Source: JAHBXC01 sp964350875 (lineage in GTDB: Bacteria; Planctomycetota; Phycisphaerae; Phycisphaerales; UBA1924). Taken from it: DNA of 12,690 nt. The notes beneath the pieces were generated by a model. The model saw nothing but the letters and a program-made list of their open reading frames with translations. It was not told where the DNA came from and ran no database searches. How positions within the stretch are numbered: the first letter of the stretch is position 1; every line of letters begins with the position of its first letter. Below, piece after piece: positions 1-7,367 of the stretch. The stretch covers positions 1-12,690 of the forward strand of contig CAYGLT010000073.1 in the NCBI GenBank assembly GCA_964350875.1, given 5' to 3'. A program made the translations under genes and the position numbers.

Positions 1-45
1 TTCGAGGGCGGGCCGAGCGTCGCTGACAAGCGAGCGAACGCGAAG

Positions 46-132
46 CGGTGAGGGCGGGATTCGAACCCGCGAGACCCTGACGGGTCTACCGGTTTTCAAG
101 ACCGGCGCCATCAACCGCTCGGCCACCTCACC
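46..132 (-). tRNA. tRNA-Ser(UGA)
   Basis: Read on the minus strand this folds as a class II tRNA. The 7-bp acceptor stem pairs GGTGAGG (126-132) with CCTCACC (47-53), and G at 46 is the discriminator base. The anticodon loop is CTTGAAA, so the anticodon is TGA, which decodes UCA and probably other UCN serine codons. The long variable arm has a GACCC/GGGTC stem, as expected for tRNA-Ser, and the T-arm carries GTTCGAATC. The 3' CCA is not encoded, so it must be added after transcription. The gene lies 58 bases downstream of the halogenase-like gene on the same strand. Confidence 0.97.
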
Positions 133-135
133 AGC

Positions 136-153
136 GCGGGGGCTCTCCCCCGC
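136..153 (-). other. GC-rich hairpin between halogenase-like gene and tRNA-Ser
   Basis: A perfect 7-bp stem, GCGGGGG with CCCCCGC, closes a four-base loop. It lies 37 bases past the stop of the halogenase-like gene and 3 bases before the tRNA 5' end. No T-run follows on either strand, so it is not a standard intrinsic terminator. It could weakly terminate the upstream gene or mark the tRNA leader for processing. Its function is unknown. Confidence 0.4.
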
Positions 154-162
154 TGTAGGCGA

Positions 163-168
163 AGTGTA
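163..168 (-). promoter_or_regulatory. possible -10 box (TACACT) of tRNA-Ser
   Basis: The minus strand reads TACACT about 30 bases before the mature tRNA 5' end, a spacing that suits a short tRNA leader. The same hexamer sits just before the ATG of the GlmU-like gene. No good -35 hexamer is visible at the normal spacing, so this is tentative. Confidence 0.3.
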
Positions 169-190
169 CGCACCGTCCCCGGTCGCTCTC

Positions 191-1963
191 TCAGATGTTG
201 CTCTTCACGGTCCCCTTGGTCCCGCGCTTCACGACCTCCGCCACCTGCTCGGCCGAGCGGATGAACCGGGTGTTGCCCAGATCGAGCAGCATGAGGGGCT
301 TGCCCTTCTTCACGCTGCGCATCACCCAGCCGTCGGTGATCATCGCGTCGAGCGCCTGAAGCGATCGCTGGACGCCGACATTCCTGTCTTCCGGCGCGTG
401 GAACGCGAAACGCCCCTGCAGGATCTCGTACAACTTCTGCGCGTCGCTCGTTTCCTTCAGCGCCTCGACGATCATCCCGTAGAACCCGATCATCGGCAGC
501 CGCTTGTTCGCACGCTCGTAGCAAGGCACGCGTTCGATGCGCCCGCCCTCCAGTTTGCCGAGGCTGATCTCCTTGGCGCCGCGCAGGTTCAGTTTGAAGG
601 TGTTGTACCCGTGGGCGGCGGGCGCCACCTCGCGCCCCTCCGCGTCGAACTGACGCAGGATCTGCTTGGCGCTGAACACATCGAACGATCCGAACCCCGC
701 GATGCCCGGCTCCTGCGTCGCGAACCCGCCCTGCGAGAGCCATTGCCACGCCTGCTGGGGCGCGAGTTTCAATCCCGCGTCCGCCGCGATCTTCTGGCAA
801 TGGTCGCGCAGGTCCGTGAAGCAACTGTTCGCCGAGTACCAGTACTGGCCGAAGCGGATGTGCTGCGCGATGTTCTCGCGGTTGCGGTGGTTGTACCGCT
901 CTCGGAGCCACGCGGCGTCGTGCTCGCCGCGCTCCAGTTCCAGAATCGTGTACGCCGCGTCGCGCGCCGACGAATGCGCGAGGCTCATCCCCGCCGCGAG
1001 GATCGGGTCCGCGAACCCCGCCGCCTCGCCCGCGACGAGCCAGTTCTCCCCCGCGATCCGCGTGGACAACTGCGACCAGTCTTTGCACGATTCCAGCCGG
1101 TTCTCGCGCGTCGCGCTGCGAGTGAGTTTCGCGATCTCGGGCTGCTCCGACACCGCCTTGAGGTACAACTCCTCGGGGCTGAGCCCCAGCGTCTTGTAGT
1201 GCGCGGCGGGCGTCACCAGCCCGATGCTGGTGCGATCCGGGCCCAGCGGGATGAACCACATCCACCCGTACGACAGACTGCGCACCTGCACGCGCGTCGC
1301 GCCGACCCCGATCTCCACAGCCCATTCCGCGTTGCGCCAGTAGTCCCAGATCGCGATGTTCTTCAGGTCGTCGTTCACCTGCGCCTCGACGCCCAGCGCG
1401 CGGCGGAGGATGCCCACCGTCCCCGACGCGTCGATGAACCACTTCGCCGTCACGCGCGCGCCGCCTTCGAGTTCGAGCGCGACGATGCGGTCGCCCTCGG
1501 TCTCAACCTTCGTCACGCGCGTCTGCTCGCGCACCTCGGCGCCCAACGACGCCGCATGGTCGAGCAGGATCTTGTCGTAGATCGCGCGATCGACCTGGAA
1601 CGCCGTGAGTTTGCGCTGGCCCTCGAACTTCGCCGGCCGCGGCTCGTCCACGAATTCCTCGACCGGGTAGAAGTCGAACTCCCAGCGGTCGTCGTTGCGC
1701 CCCCATGTGTACGAGGCGCCGATCTTGATCGGGAAGTTCGCCGCCTCGACCTTCTCCCACACGCCCATCTCGTCGAGCACCGAACCGATCGACGGCAACT
1801 GGCTCTCGCCGATGCGGTCGCGCGGGAATTTCTCCTTCTCGACGACCAGCACGCGCAGGTTGGGGTTGTACTTGCGGAGCAGCGACGCCGCCGTTGAACC
1901 CGCCGGCCCGCCGCCGACAATCACCACATCGAAATCGAATGACATATCACCGGCGGCCCGCAT
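191..1963 (-). CDS. flavin-dependent halogenase-like FAD oxidoreductase
   Basis: This 590-residue cytosolic flavoprotein belongs to the family of flavin-dependent halogenases and related geranylgeranyl-reductase-like monooxygenases. The FAD-binding motif GGGPAG is at residues 17-22. The halogenase signature WxWxIP is present as WMWFIP at 234-239. Lys80, in FPIKIGASYTWG, sits where phenol/CmlS-type halogenases carry the catalytic lysine that relays HOCl. The second FAD motif reads GEAAGFADP (312-320). It is followed by AAGMS, where typical halogenases have SSGV near the halide site, so halogenation is not assured. About 200 C-terminal residues form an extra domain, as in CmlS-type enzymes. An ATG at 1963 has AGGAGG six bases upstream. 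An internal ATG at 1945 (MSFDFD, 584 residues) is the alternative start. Such enzymes need a partner flavin reductase, and none is evident here. The exact substrate is unknown. Confidence 0.85.
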   Translation of the reverse strand: MRAAGDMSFDFDVVIVGGGPAGSTAASLLRKYNPNLRVLVVEKEKFPRDRIGESQLPSIGSVLDEMGVWEKVEAANFPIKIGASYTWGRNDDRWEFDFYPVEEFVDEPRPAKFEGQRKLTAFQVDRAIYDKILLDHAASLGAEVREQTRVTKVETEGDRIVALELEGGARVTAKWFIDASGTVGILRRALGVEAQVNDDLKNIAIWDYWRNAEWAVEIGVGATRVQVRSLSYGWMWFIPLGPDRTSIGLVTPAAHYKTLGLSPEELYLKAVSEQPEIAKLTRSATRENRLESCKDWSQLSTRIAGENWLVAGEAAGFADPILAAGMSLAHSSARDAAYTILELERGEHDAAWLRERYNHRNRENIAQHIRFGQYWYSANSCFTDLRDHCQKIAADAGLKLAPQQAWQWLSQGGFATQEPGIAGFGSFDVFSAKQILRQFDAEGREVAPAAHGYNTFKLNLRGAKEISLGKLEGGRIERVPCYERANKRLPMIGFYGMIVEALKETSDAQKLYEILQGRFAFHAPEDRNVGVQRSLQALDAMITDGWVMRSVKKGKPLMLLDLGNTRFIRSAEQVAEVVKRGTKGTVKSNI

Positions 1964-2111
1964 GGGTGGCCTCCTGCCGAACGAAGTGCGCGTTGCCCGG
2001 CAAACATCCGTTGTCATCGCCGGGGCGATCAATTCATAAGGTACCGACCATCCGGAGAGTTACAAGGGTTTTCCTCGGGTTCGCCCGCCCGTCGGGCCGC
2101 CCGGAGCAATA

Positions 2112-2127
2112 CCAGTAATTGTACTGG
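2112..2127. promoter_or_regulatory. dyad with embedded -10-like TACAAT, possible operator/promoter
   Basis: CCAGTAATTGTACTGG is a perfect 6-bp inverted repeat around a 4-base centre. On the minus strand it contains TACAAT (2118-2123), five of six bases matching a sigma-70 -10 box. It lies in the 190-base spacer upstream of the halogenase-like gene, about 155 bases before that start. A clear -35 is not seen. A second small dyad, CCACGA-T-TCGTGG, is at 2140-2152 beside the ene-reductase stop. This could be a repressor-controlled promoter, but that is inference only. Confidence 0.3.
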
Positions 2128-2153
2128 GGAGCCGTCCACCCACGATTCGTGGA

Positions 2154-3233
2154 TCAGACCGCCCACTGATAGGCGGTCGCGACCGGACCCGGCCCCTTGC
2201 CGCCCAGTTCACGCCAGGCTCGGAACGCGAAGAACGGGTCCCGAAGCATCTCCCGTCCCAGTAGGACGATGTCCGCTTCACCGGACTCCACGATTCCCGC
2301 GGCCTGTTTCGGAGTGGTGATATCCCCCACCGCCGCCGTCACGATCCCAGCCTCCCGACGGATCCGCTCCGCAAACGGGACCTGCCACCCGGGCCCCATC
2401 GGGTACTCGACCCCGGGCGCCGCGAACCCGCTGCTGCAATCGATCACATCCACGCCCTCGGCCTTCAGCCGACGCGCCAACTCCACCGACTGCTCGATGT
2501 CCCAGCCGCCTTCCACCCAGTCCGAGCAACTCAGCCGCGCGGCCAGCGGCAAGCGCTCGGGCCAGACACGGCGCACCTCACGCGCCGTTTCCACCGCGAA
2601 CCTGATCCTGTTCTCGAACGATCCGCCGTAGTCGTCATCGCGGTCGTTCACCAGCGGCGAATAGAACTCGTGCGCGAGATACCCGTGCGCGTAGTGGAGT
2701 TCGATCCACTCGAGACCCGCGTCGAGCGCACGCCGGGCCGCGCTCACAAAGTCGCCGCGCACCCGTTCGATGTCCGCGACGCTCATCCGGCGCGGCGCCG
2801 GATGTTTCTCGTCGAAGGGCGCATCCGTCGGCGCGACGGGTGTCCACCCGCCGCGCGCCTCGGGAACCGCCTCGCGCATCCCCTCCCCCCACGAGTGCGG
2901 CGGGCCCATGCCCGCCTTGCGCCCCGCGTGCGCGATCTGCATGCCGCACACCGCGCCGTGCGATTTCACGAACCTCGCGACACGCGACCACCCCTCGATC
3001 TGCGCGTCGTTCCATATTCCCGCGCAGCGCGGTGTGATCCTTCCCTCGGGCGCGACCGCCGTCGCCTCCGTCATCACCAGCCCGGCGCCGCCCAGTGCGA
3101 ACTTCCCCAGATGCGCAAGGTGGAAGTCCGTCGTGAGCCCGTCCTCACTCGAGTACATGCACATCGGTGAAACACCGATGCGGTTGCGCAGCGTCACGGA
3201 TCGCACGGCCAGCGGTTCGAACAGTCCGGGCAC
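2154..3233 (-). CDS. old yellow enzyme family ene-reductase (YqjM/NamA- and XenA-like)
   Basis: This 359-residue FMN-dependent TIM-barrel oxidoreductase would reduce activated C=C bonds, such as enals, enones, maleimides and nitro compounds, using NAD(P)H. SPMCMY near the N-terminus supplies Cys25 and Tyr27, the residues that mark the thermophilic-like/YqjM class. HYAHGYL at 180-186 supplies the substrate-binding pair His180/His183 and Tyr185. IAHAGRKA (100-107), DYGGSFENR and GREMLRDPFFA are also family signatures. Residues around 108-135 are longer than in B. subtilis YqjM and closer to XenA-type proteins, and the total length fits XenA. Translation starts at GTG 3233, with AAGGAG seven bases upstream. 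The physiological substrate cannot be told from the sequence. A strong terminator ends only 26 bases before the start. The halogenase-like gene follows in the same direction after 190 bases. Confidence 0.93.
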   Translation of the reverse strand: MPGLFEPLAVRSVTLRNRIGVSPMCMYSSEDGLTTDFHLAHLGKFALGGAGLVMTEATAVAPEGRITPRCAGIWNDAQIEGWSRVARFVKSHGAVCGMQIAHAGRKAGMGPPHSWGEGMREAVPEARGGWTPVAPTDAPFDEKHPAPRRMSVADIERVRGDFVSAARRALDAGLEWIELHYAHGYLAHEFYSPLVNDRDDDYGGSFENRIRFAVETAREVRRVWPERLPLAARLSCSDWVEGGWDIEQSVELARRLKAEGVDVIDCSSGFAAPGVEYPMGPGWQVPFAERIRREAGIVTAAVGDITTPKQAAGIVESGEADIVLLGREMLRDPFFAFRAWRELGGKGPGPVATAYQWAV

Positions 3234-3259
3234 GGCTCACTCCTTCGAGACGGTTCCAG

Positions 3260-3289
3260 AAAAAAAGACGCGCGTCAGAGTGACGCGCG
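3260..3289 (-). terminator. intrinsic terminator of the DUF4332 gene
   Basis: On the minus strand a perfect 9-bp stem, CGCGCGTCA/TGACGCGCG, closes a CTC loop. It is followed by TC and seven T. It begins 32 bases after the DUF4332 stop. Its T-run ends 26 bases before the ene-reductase GTG, so it separates the two genes at the transcript level. Confidence 0.9.
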
Positions 3290-3321
3290 CCCGGCATGGT
3301 TCGTGATGATACGCGTGAGGC

Positions 3322-3732
3322 TCAGTACTCGAGCGCGCGGGGCAAGGTCTTCGCGTGCGCGACCCAGTCCGTGCACATCGATTCATCAGGGACGCGCCGG
3401 GTGAGTTTCTTCTGCTCGTTCACCTCGGCGAGTTTCGCTGCCAGATTCGCGGGCGAACGCGTCGCCAACTCGACGACGGTGTCCACGCCCGCGGCCTCGA
3501 GCAGTTCGGAGTACTCCGAGCCGATGCCCTTCACGCGGTACAGGTCGGCCATGTTGGCGAACTTCAGGACACGCTTCGCTTCGAGGCCGCTCGCGGCGGC
3601 GAGCGCTTCGCGGTCCTTCGGGGTCTTCGACTTCGCGAGCAGCGTGTCGGTGTCCTTCACGCCCGCTTCGCGGAGTTTGGCCCCGAACACCTCGCCGATG
3701 CCCTCGATGTCTTCGATCGGATAGTTCGCCAT
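3322..3732 (-). CDS. DUF4332 domain protein with helix-hairpin-helix motifs
   Basis: This 136-residue soluble, strongly helical protein resembles the DUF4332 family, whose members are built from helix-hairpin-helix repeats. Two such units are visible: IEDIEGIGEVFGAKLREAGV (6-25) and YRVKGIGSEYSELLEAAGV (65-83). Each has a GIG turn followed by a helix ending in AGV. Residues 48-60 may form another helical element. Helix-hairpin-helix units often bind DNA without sequence preference or mediate protein contacts. The role of DUF4332 proteins is not established, and none is claimed here. The chosen ATG at 3732 gives MANYPIEDIEGIGE and has GGAGAG upstream. A longer frame to 3786 adds 18 residues that do not look like the domain. 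The gene ends at a strong terminator, and the YqaE-like gene lies 107 bases upstream. Confidence 0.85.
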   Translation of the reverse strand: MANYPIEDIEGIGEVFGAKLREAGVKDTDTLLAKSKTPKDREALAAASGLEAKRVLKFANMADLYRVKGIGSEYSELLEAAGVDTVVELATRSPANLAAKLAEVNEQKKLTRRVPDESMCTDWVAHAKTLPRALEY

Positions 3733-3839
3733 GTCGGTCTCTCCAGATGAGAGGCAGGCCGAGTGCCCGCCTCGTGCGGTATACAACTACCACAATCGGG
3801 GTGGCCGATCAACGGAAAACACGGCCGATACACCTGCGC

Positions 3840-4016
3840 TCAGGTCGCGAGGACGACATACAGGGCGTGAAGGAGGCCCGGGACATAGAACAGGATCGTA
3901 AGAATGATGTTCAGAATCAATGCGCCCCCGATCCCCGCCTTGAGCCCGACGGCCAGCGGCGGGAGCAGGATCGCGATGATGACGAGGAGCAGTTTCTGCG
4001 TGTCAGCGTCGGCCAC
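3840..4016 (-). CDS. YqaE/Pmp3 family small membrane protein
   Basis: A 58-residue protein starting at GTG 4016, with GAGGTG five bases upstream, ends at TGA 3840. It has two hydrophobic segments, about 9-25 and 30-56. It carries the family hallmarks: LLPPLAVGLKAG (17-28), followed by ILTILFYVPGLLHALYVV (38-55). Its length is typical of the UPF0057/Pmp3 proteolipid family. Yeast and plant members affect membrane potential and salt or cold tolerance; bacterial members are mostly uncharacterised and stress-linked. The protein should sit in the inner membrane as a two-helix hairpin. The gene lies 87 bases downstream of the RND pump on the same strand, with an 18-base palindrome between them, so co-transcription is uncertain. 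It is short enough to be missed by length cut-offs. Confidence 0.93.
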   Translation of the reverse strand: MADADTQKLLLVIIAILLPPLAVGLKAGIGGALILNIILTILFYVPGLLHALYVVLAT

Positions 4017-4044
4017 GGGTCACCTCAATCAATGAGCAACGAAG

Positions 4045-4062
4045 CGGCCGGGCGCCCGGCCG
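4045..4062. repeat. 18-base perfect palindrome between RND pump and YqaE-like gene
   Basis: CGGCCGGGCGCCCGGCCG is fully self-complementary and lies 41 bases beyond the pump stop. In RNA it could form a very stable stem. No T-tract follows on the minus strand (CTTCGTTGCTC), so it is at most an atypical terminator or a 3'-end stabiliser of the efflux mRNA. Confidence 0.5.
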
Positions 4063-4103
4063 AGCGCCACGAAAGTACCCGAATTCACGCACATCTGCGC
4101 GGA

Positions 4104-7100
4104 TCAGTCGATTGTGCCGGCCGCGGCGAGCGGCTCGTTCCATCTCGCCGCGCCGCCCGTCCACGCCCAGCGGAGCGCGCGGCGACCGTCCGTCACGATC
4201 GCGATCAGGCACGGCAGCAGCACCAGCGTCACGACCGTCGCCGCCATCAGGCCGAACGAGATCGTGATCGCCATCGGGATGAGGAACCTCGCCTGGAAAC
4301 TCTGCTCGAGCATCAACGGCGCGAGCCCGCCGACCGTGGTCACCGTCGTGAGGATGATCGCGCGAAGGCGTGAACGCCCCGCGTCAAGCAGCGCGGCGGT
4401 CGTCTCCATTCCCTCGCGGCGTTTCTCGTTATAGAACTCGACGAGCACGATGCCGTCGTTCACCACGATGCCCGTCAGCGCTACGAACCCGATCAGCGAG
4501 AGGATCGTCATCTCGAAACCGAGGATCATGTGCCCGAGGATCGCGCCGACGGCGGAGAACGGGACCGCCACGAGGATCGCGAACGGCTGGGTGTAACTCC
4601 CGAAAAGCCACGCGAGGAGGACATAGATCATCATCATCGCCGCCGCGAACCCGAGCGGGAGCGAGCGGAACGAGTCGGCCATGTCCTCCTGTCGGCCGCG
4701 CGGGACGATGCGCACGCCGGGGTACTCGCTCTCGATCGAGCGGAACACGGGCCCGAGTTCCGCGGACACCTGCTCGGGCGTGACGACCGCGCGGTCGACA
4801 TCCGCCGAGACATTGATCGCGCGCTGACGGTTCAGCCGGTTGATCGACGCGTAGCCGCGCCCCTCGGTCACGCGCGCGACTTCTCGGAGCGGCGCCGACG
4901 AACCGTCGGGTGTGAAGACATACATGCGCTCGATCGCCGCGAGACTGCGCCGGTTGGCCTCGTTGTATTTCACGCGGACATCGATGTCCTCACGGTCGCC
5001 CGCGAAGGTCCGGGCCTCGAGCCCGAACACGGCGCCGCGCACCTGCCGGGCGATGATGTCGGTCGTGAAGCCGAGTTCCCGCGCGCCGGGCAGGAGTTCG
5101 ATGCGCAACTCGCGCTGGCCAGAGTCCGCGTCGTCCGCGACGCCGAAAACGCCCGTGTACTCCTCGAGCGTGGCCTTCAGCGTCTCCACGGCGCCCTGCA
5201 TCGCGACGACATCGTCGCCGAGGATCGTGTAACTCAGCGGCGGGCCGCCCGGGCCGCCCTGGATCTCCTCGAAACGCAGACTCTTCACGCCCGGGATCTC
5301 GCCCATCGCGAGTTGCATCGCGACGCGCAGTTCCTGGCTGCTCCGATCGCGGTCTTCCACGGGCATGAGTTGGATGAACAACTGTCCCCGGTGGCTCTGC
5401 GCCGTCGAAGTGCCGTCGTTGATGTCGTTGCTCGCGCCCACGAACGCCTGCACGGACTTGACCTCGGGAAGATCCAGCGCGGCGCGCTCAACGCGCTCGA
5501 CCACGGCGTTGGTTTGGTGCGCGGGCGTTCCCACCGGCATCTTCAGGTTGACCAGCAGCGTCTCGCTGTCGGCCGACGCGAGGAAATCGAACGGTACGCG
5601 CCCGCCCGCGACGAGCCCGAAGCACGCGATCAGCGCGCCCGCGAAGATCGCGAGCGTCAGATACCGCGCGTGCAACGCGGCGCGGAGCACCTTCGAGTAC
5701 GGCTTCGCGAGCCACCCGTGGAAGAACCAGTCGCGCTTGTGCTCGGCCCAGTCGCCGAACCGCTTGACCGGCCCGCCGCCCGGTCCGCGCTTCTCCATGC
5801 GCCTCAGCGTGTGCGCCATGTGACTCGGGAGGATGATCAGCGCCTCCACGAGCGAGACGATCAGCGCGATCGCGACCACGATGGGCAGACTCCCCATCAG
5901 GTCACCGATGCGCCCCTCGATCAGCCGGAGCGGCGCGAACGCGGCGATCGTCGTCGTGATCGTGACCACGACGGGCCAGAACACCTGTTTCCCGCCGCGT
6001 ATCGCCGCCTCGTACGCGCCCTCGCCCGTCTCGTGCCGCGCGACGATGTTCTCCGCCACCACGATCGCGTCGTCCACGAGCAGACCGAGCACGACGATGA
6101 GCCCGAACATCGTGAGCAGGTTCAGCGTGATGTCGAACATCGACATCGTCGCCAGCGTGCCGAGCACACTGATCACCAGCCCCGCGGTCACCCAGAACGC
6201 GACCGCGGGCGGCAGGAACACCACGAGCGCAATGAGCACGACCACCATGCCCGTCAGCGCGTTGCGGCTGAGCAGTTCCAATCGCCCCGTCACGAAGCGC
6301 GACAGGTCCTGCCCGCTCGCGAGCTCTCCCGGGGGAGGATCGTCGTGCGATTGCCCGAGCATGTACGCCTGCCAGCGAGGGGGCATCACGCCCTGCCCTT
6401 GCTCCGCGCGCTGGATCCCCGACCGCTCGGCGCCCGTGAGGCCGATCTCCTCCCCGAGCCGGCCGGCCGCGTACGCCTTCACCATCGCGGCGATCTGCAC
6501 GATGTCCTGCTTCTTCTGCGCGTACACCGTCAGTGAAGCCGCGGGCTTGCCGTTGAAGCGCAGGCGCACATCGACATCCGCAAAGTCGTCGGTCACCGTG
6601 CCCAGATCGGACACACGCACGATGGCGCCGTCGTCGGTGGACTTCACGATGATGTCGCGCACCGCGCTGGCGACATCGTCGGCGCCGCGCGTGCGGATCG
6701 CGACATTCGCGCTGGGCGAGCGGACCGTCCCGCCCGGGCTCTCGCCCATCGCCGCCCTGATCCGGTCGGTGACGGCGAGCAGACCCAGGTCGTGCTCCAG
6801 CAAACGCGCCGGGTCGAGTTCGACGCTGATCTCGTCCACGCGCGTCCCGCCGATGGTGACATCGCCCATCCCGGGAAGCGTGCGGAGGTCGTCGCGCATG
6901 CGCTTGACGGCCTCCTTCATGGTGCGCTCGTCGGCGTCGCCGAACAGCGTGAGATCGATCACCGGGATCTGGGGCTCGAAGTCCGCGACGGTGATGCGCT
7001 CGCTCAGCGGCGGGAGGTCCTGGAGCGCATCGACCTCGCGCTTCACGCGCGCCGTCGCCTCCCCGATCTCCACTCCCGACTCGAACTCCACGCGCACGGT

Positions 7101-7367
7101 CGCCGCCCCCTCGACGATCGTGGTGTTGACCTCTTTCACATCCTCGATGTCCGCGACGCGGTCCTCGATCTTGATCGCGAGCGAGCGCTCGACCTCGTCG
7201 GGCGCGGCGCCCGGGTACGGCGCGACCACCATCACCTCGTTGGGCCGCGTCTCGGGGAAGAACTCCTTGCGCAGGTTGAGCCCGAGCACCAGCCCGGCGC
7301 CCACGATGGCGAGCATCAGCAGGTTCGCCGCCACCGGCTTCTTCACGCCGAACTCGACGAGGTTCAC
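4104..7367 (-). CDS. RND family efflux transporter permease (AcrB/HAE1-like)
   Basis: This 1087-residue inner-membrane proton/drug antiporter is expected to form a trimer that takes substrates from the periplasm or membrane and passes them to an outer-membrane channel. The fold is the usual duplicated one: TM1 near 10-30, a periplasmic porter region, TM2-6 from about 370-515, TM7 near 570-588, a second porter region, and TM8-12 from about 905-1056. The proton-relay pair is present as Asp432/Asp433 in GLLVDDAIVVAEN. The TM10 lysine of AcrB is replaced by Asn970 in GIVVNDGIVLVEF, which is common outside the AcrB branch. Residues about 304-352 hold some 35 more residues than usual, polar and Pro/Gly/Gln-rich, just before TM2. 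GTG 7367 overlaps the adaptor's TGA as GTGA, indicating translational coupling. The substrate cannot be deduced. Confidence 0.96.
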   Translation of the reverse strand: MNLVEFGVKKPVAANLLMLAIVGAGLVLGLNLRKEFFPETRPNEVMVVAPYPGAAPDEVERSLAIKIEDRVADIEDVKEVNTTIVEGAATVRVEFESGVEIGEATARVKREVDALQDLPPLSERITVADFEPQIPVIDLTLFGDADERTMKEAVKRMRDDLRTLPGMGDVTIGGTRVDEISVELDPARLLEHDLGLLAVTDRIRAAMGESPGGTVRSPSANVAIRTRGADDVASAVRDIIVKSTDDGAIVRVSDLGTVTDDFADVDVRLRFNGKPAASLTVYAQKKQDIVQIAAMVKAYAAGRLGEEIGLTGAERSGIQRAEQGQGVMPPRWQAYMLGQSHDDPPPGELASGQDLSRFVTGRLELLSRNALTGMVVVLIALVVFLPPAVAFWVTAGLVISVLGTLATMSMFDITLNLLTMFGLIVVLGLLVDDAIVVAENIVARHETGEGAYEAAIRGGKQVFWPVVVTITTTIAAFAPLRLIEGRIGDLMGSLPIVVAIALIVSLVEALIILPSHMAHTLRRMEKRGPGGGPVKRFGDWAEHKRDWFFHGWLAKPYSKVLRAALHARYLTLAIFAGALIACFGLVAGGRVPFDFLASADSETLLVNLKMPVGTPAHQTNAVVERVERAALDLPEVKSVQAFVGASNDINDGTSTAQSHRGQLFIQLMPVEDRDRSSQELRVAMQLAMGEIPGVKSLRFEEIQGGPGGPPLSYTILGDDVVAMQGAVETLKATLEEYTGVFGVADDADSGQRELRIELLPGARELGFTTDIIARQVRGAVFGLEARTFAGDREDIDVRVKYNEANRRSLAAIERMYVFTPDGSSAPLREVARVTEGRGYASINRLNRQRAINVSADVDRAVVTPEQVSAELGPVFRSIESEYPGVRIVPRGRQEDMADSFRSLPLGFAAAMMMIYVLLAWLFGSYTQPFAILVAVPFSAVGAILGHMILGFEMTILSLIGFVALTGIVVNDGIVLVEFYNEKRREGMETTAALLDAGRSRLRAIILTTVTTVGGLAPLMLEQSFQARFLIPMAITISFGLMAATVVTLVLLPCLIAIVTDGRRALRWAWTGGAARWNEPLAAAGTID

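Noticed and set aside
1..45. Possible further RNA gene or terminator left of tRNA-Ser
   Set aside because: Only a 5-bp TCGCT/AGCGA hairpin (20-33) is visible, without a T-run; too little sequence is present to support a call.
164..1897. 577-codon open frame on the plus strand opposite the halogenase-like gene
   Set aside because: The protein is Arg/His/Leu-rich with no family features, and it is antisense to a gene with clear FAD and WxWxIP motifs. High GC leaves long stop-free shadow frames.
2087..2097. GCCCG-T-CGGGC hairpin as an ene-reductase terminator
   Set aside because: The stem is 5 bp with a one-base loop and no T-run on the minus strand, so it is expected by chance in GC-rich DNA.
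3746..3786. Longer DUF4332 start at 3786 (18 extra residues)
   Set aside because: The extension lacks domain features, and the internal ATG at 3732 has a better-placed GGAGAG.
4530..6536. 668-codon plus-strand frame opposite the RND pump
   Set aside because: It is extremely Arg/Asp/His-rich low-complexity translation, antisense to a complete, motif-bearing transporter. It is a codon-bias artefact.
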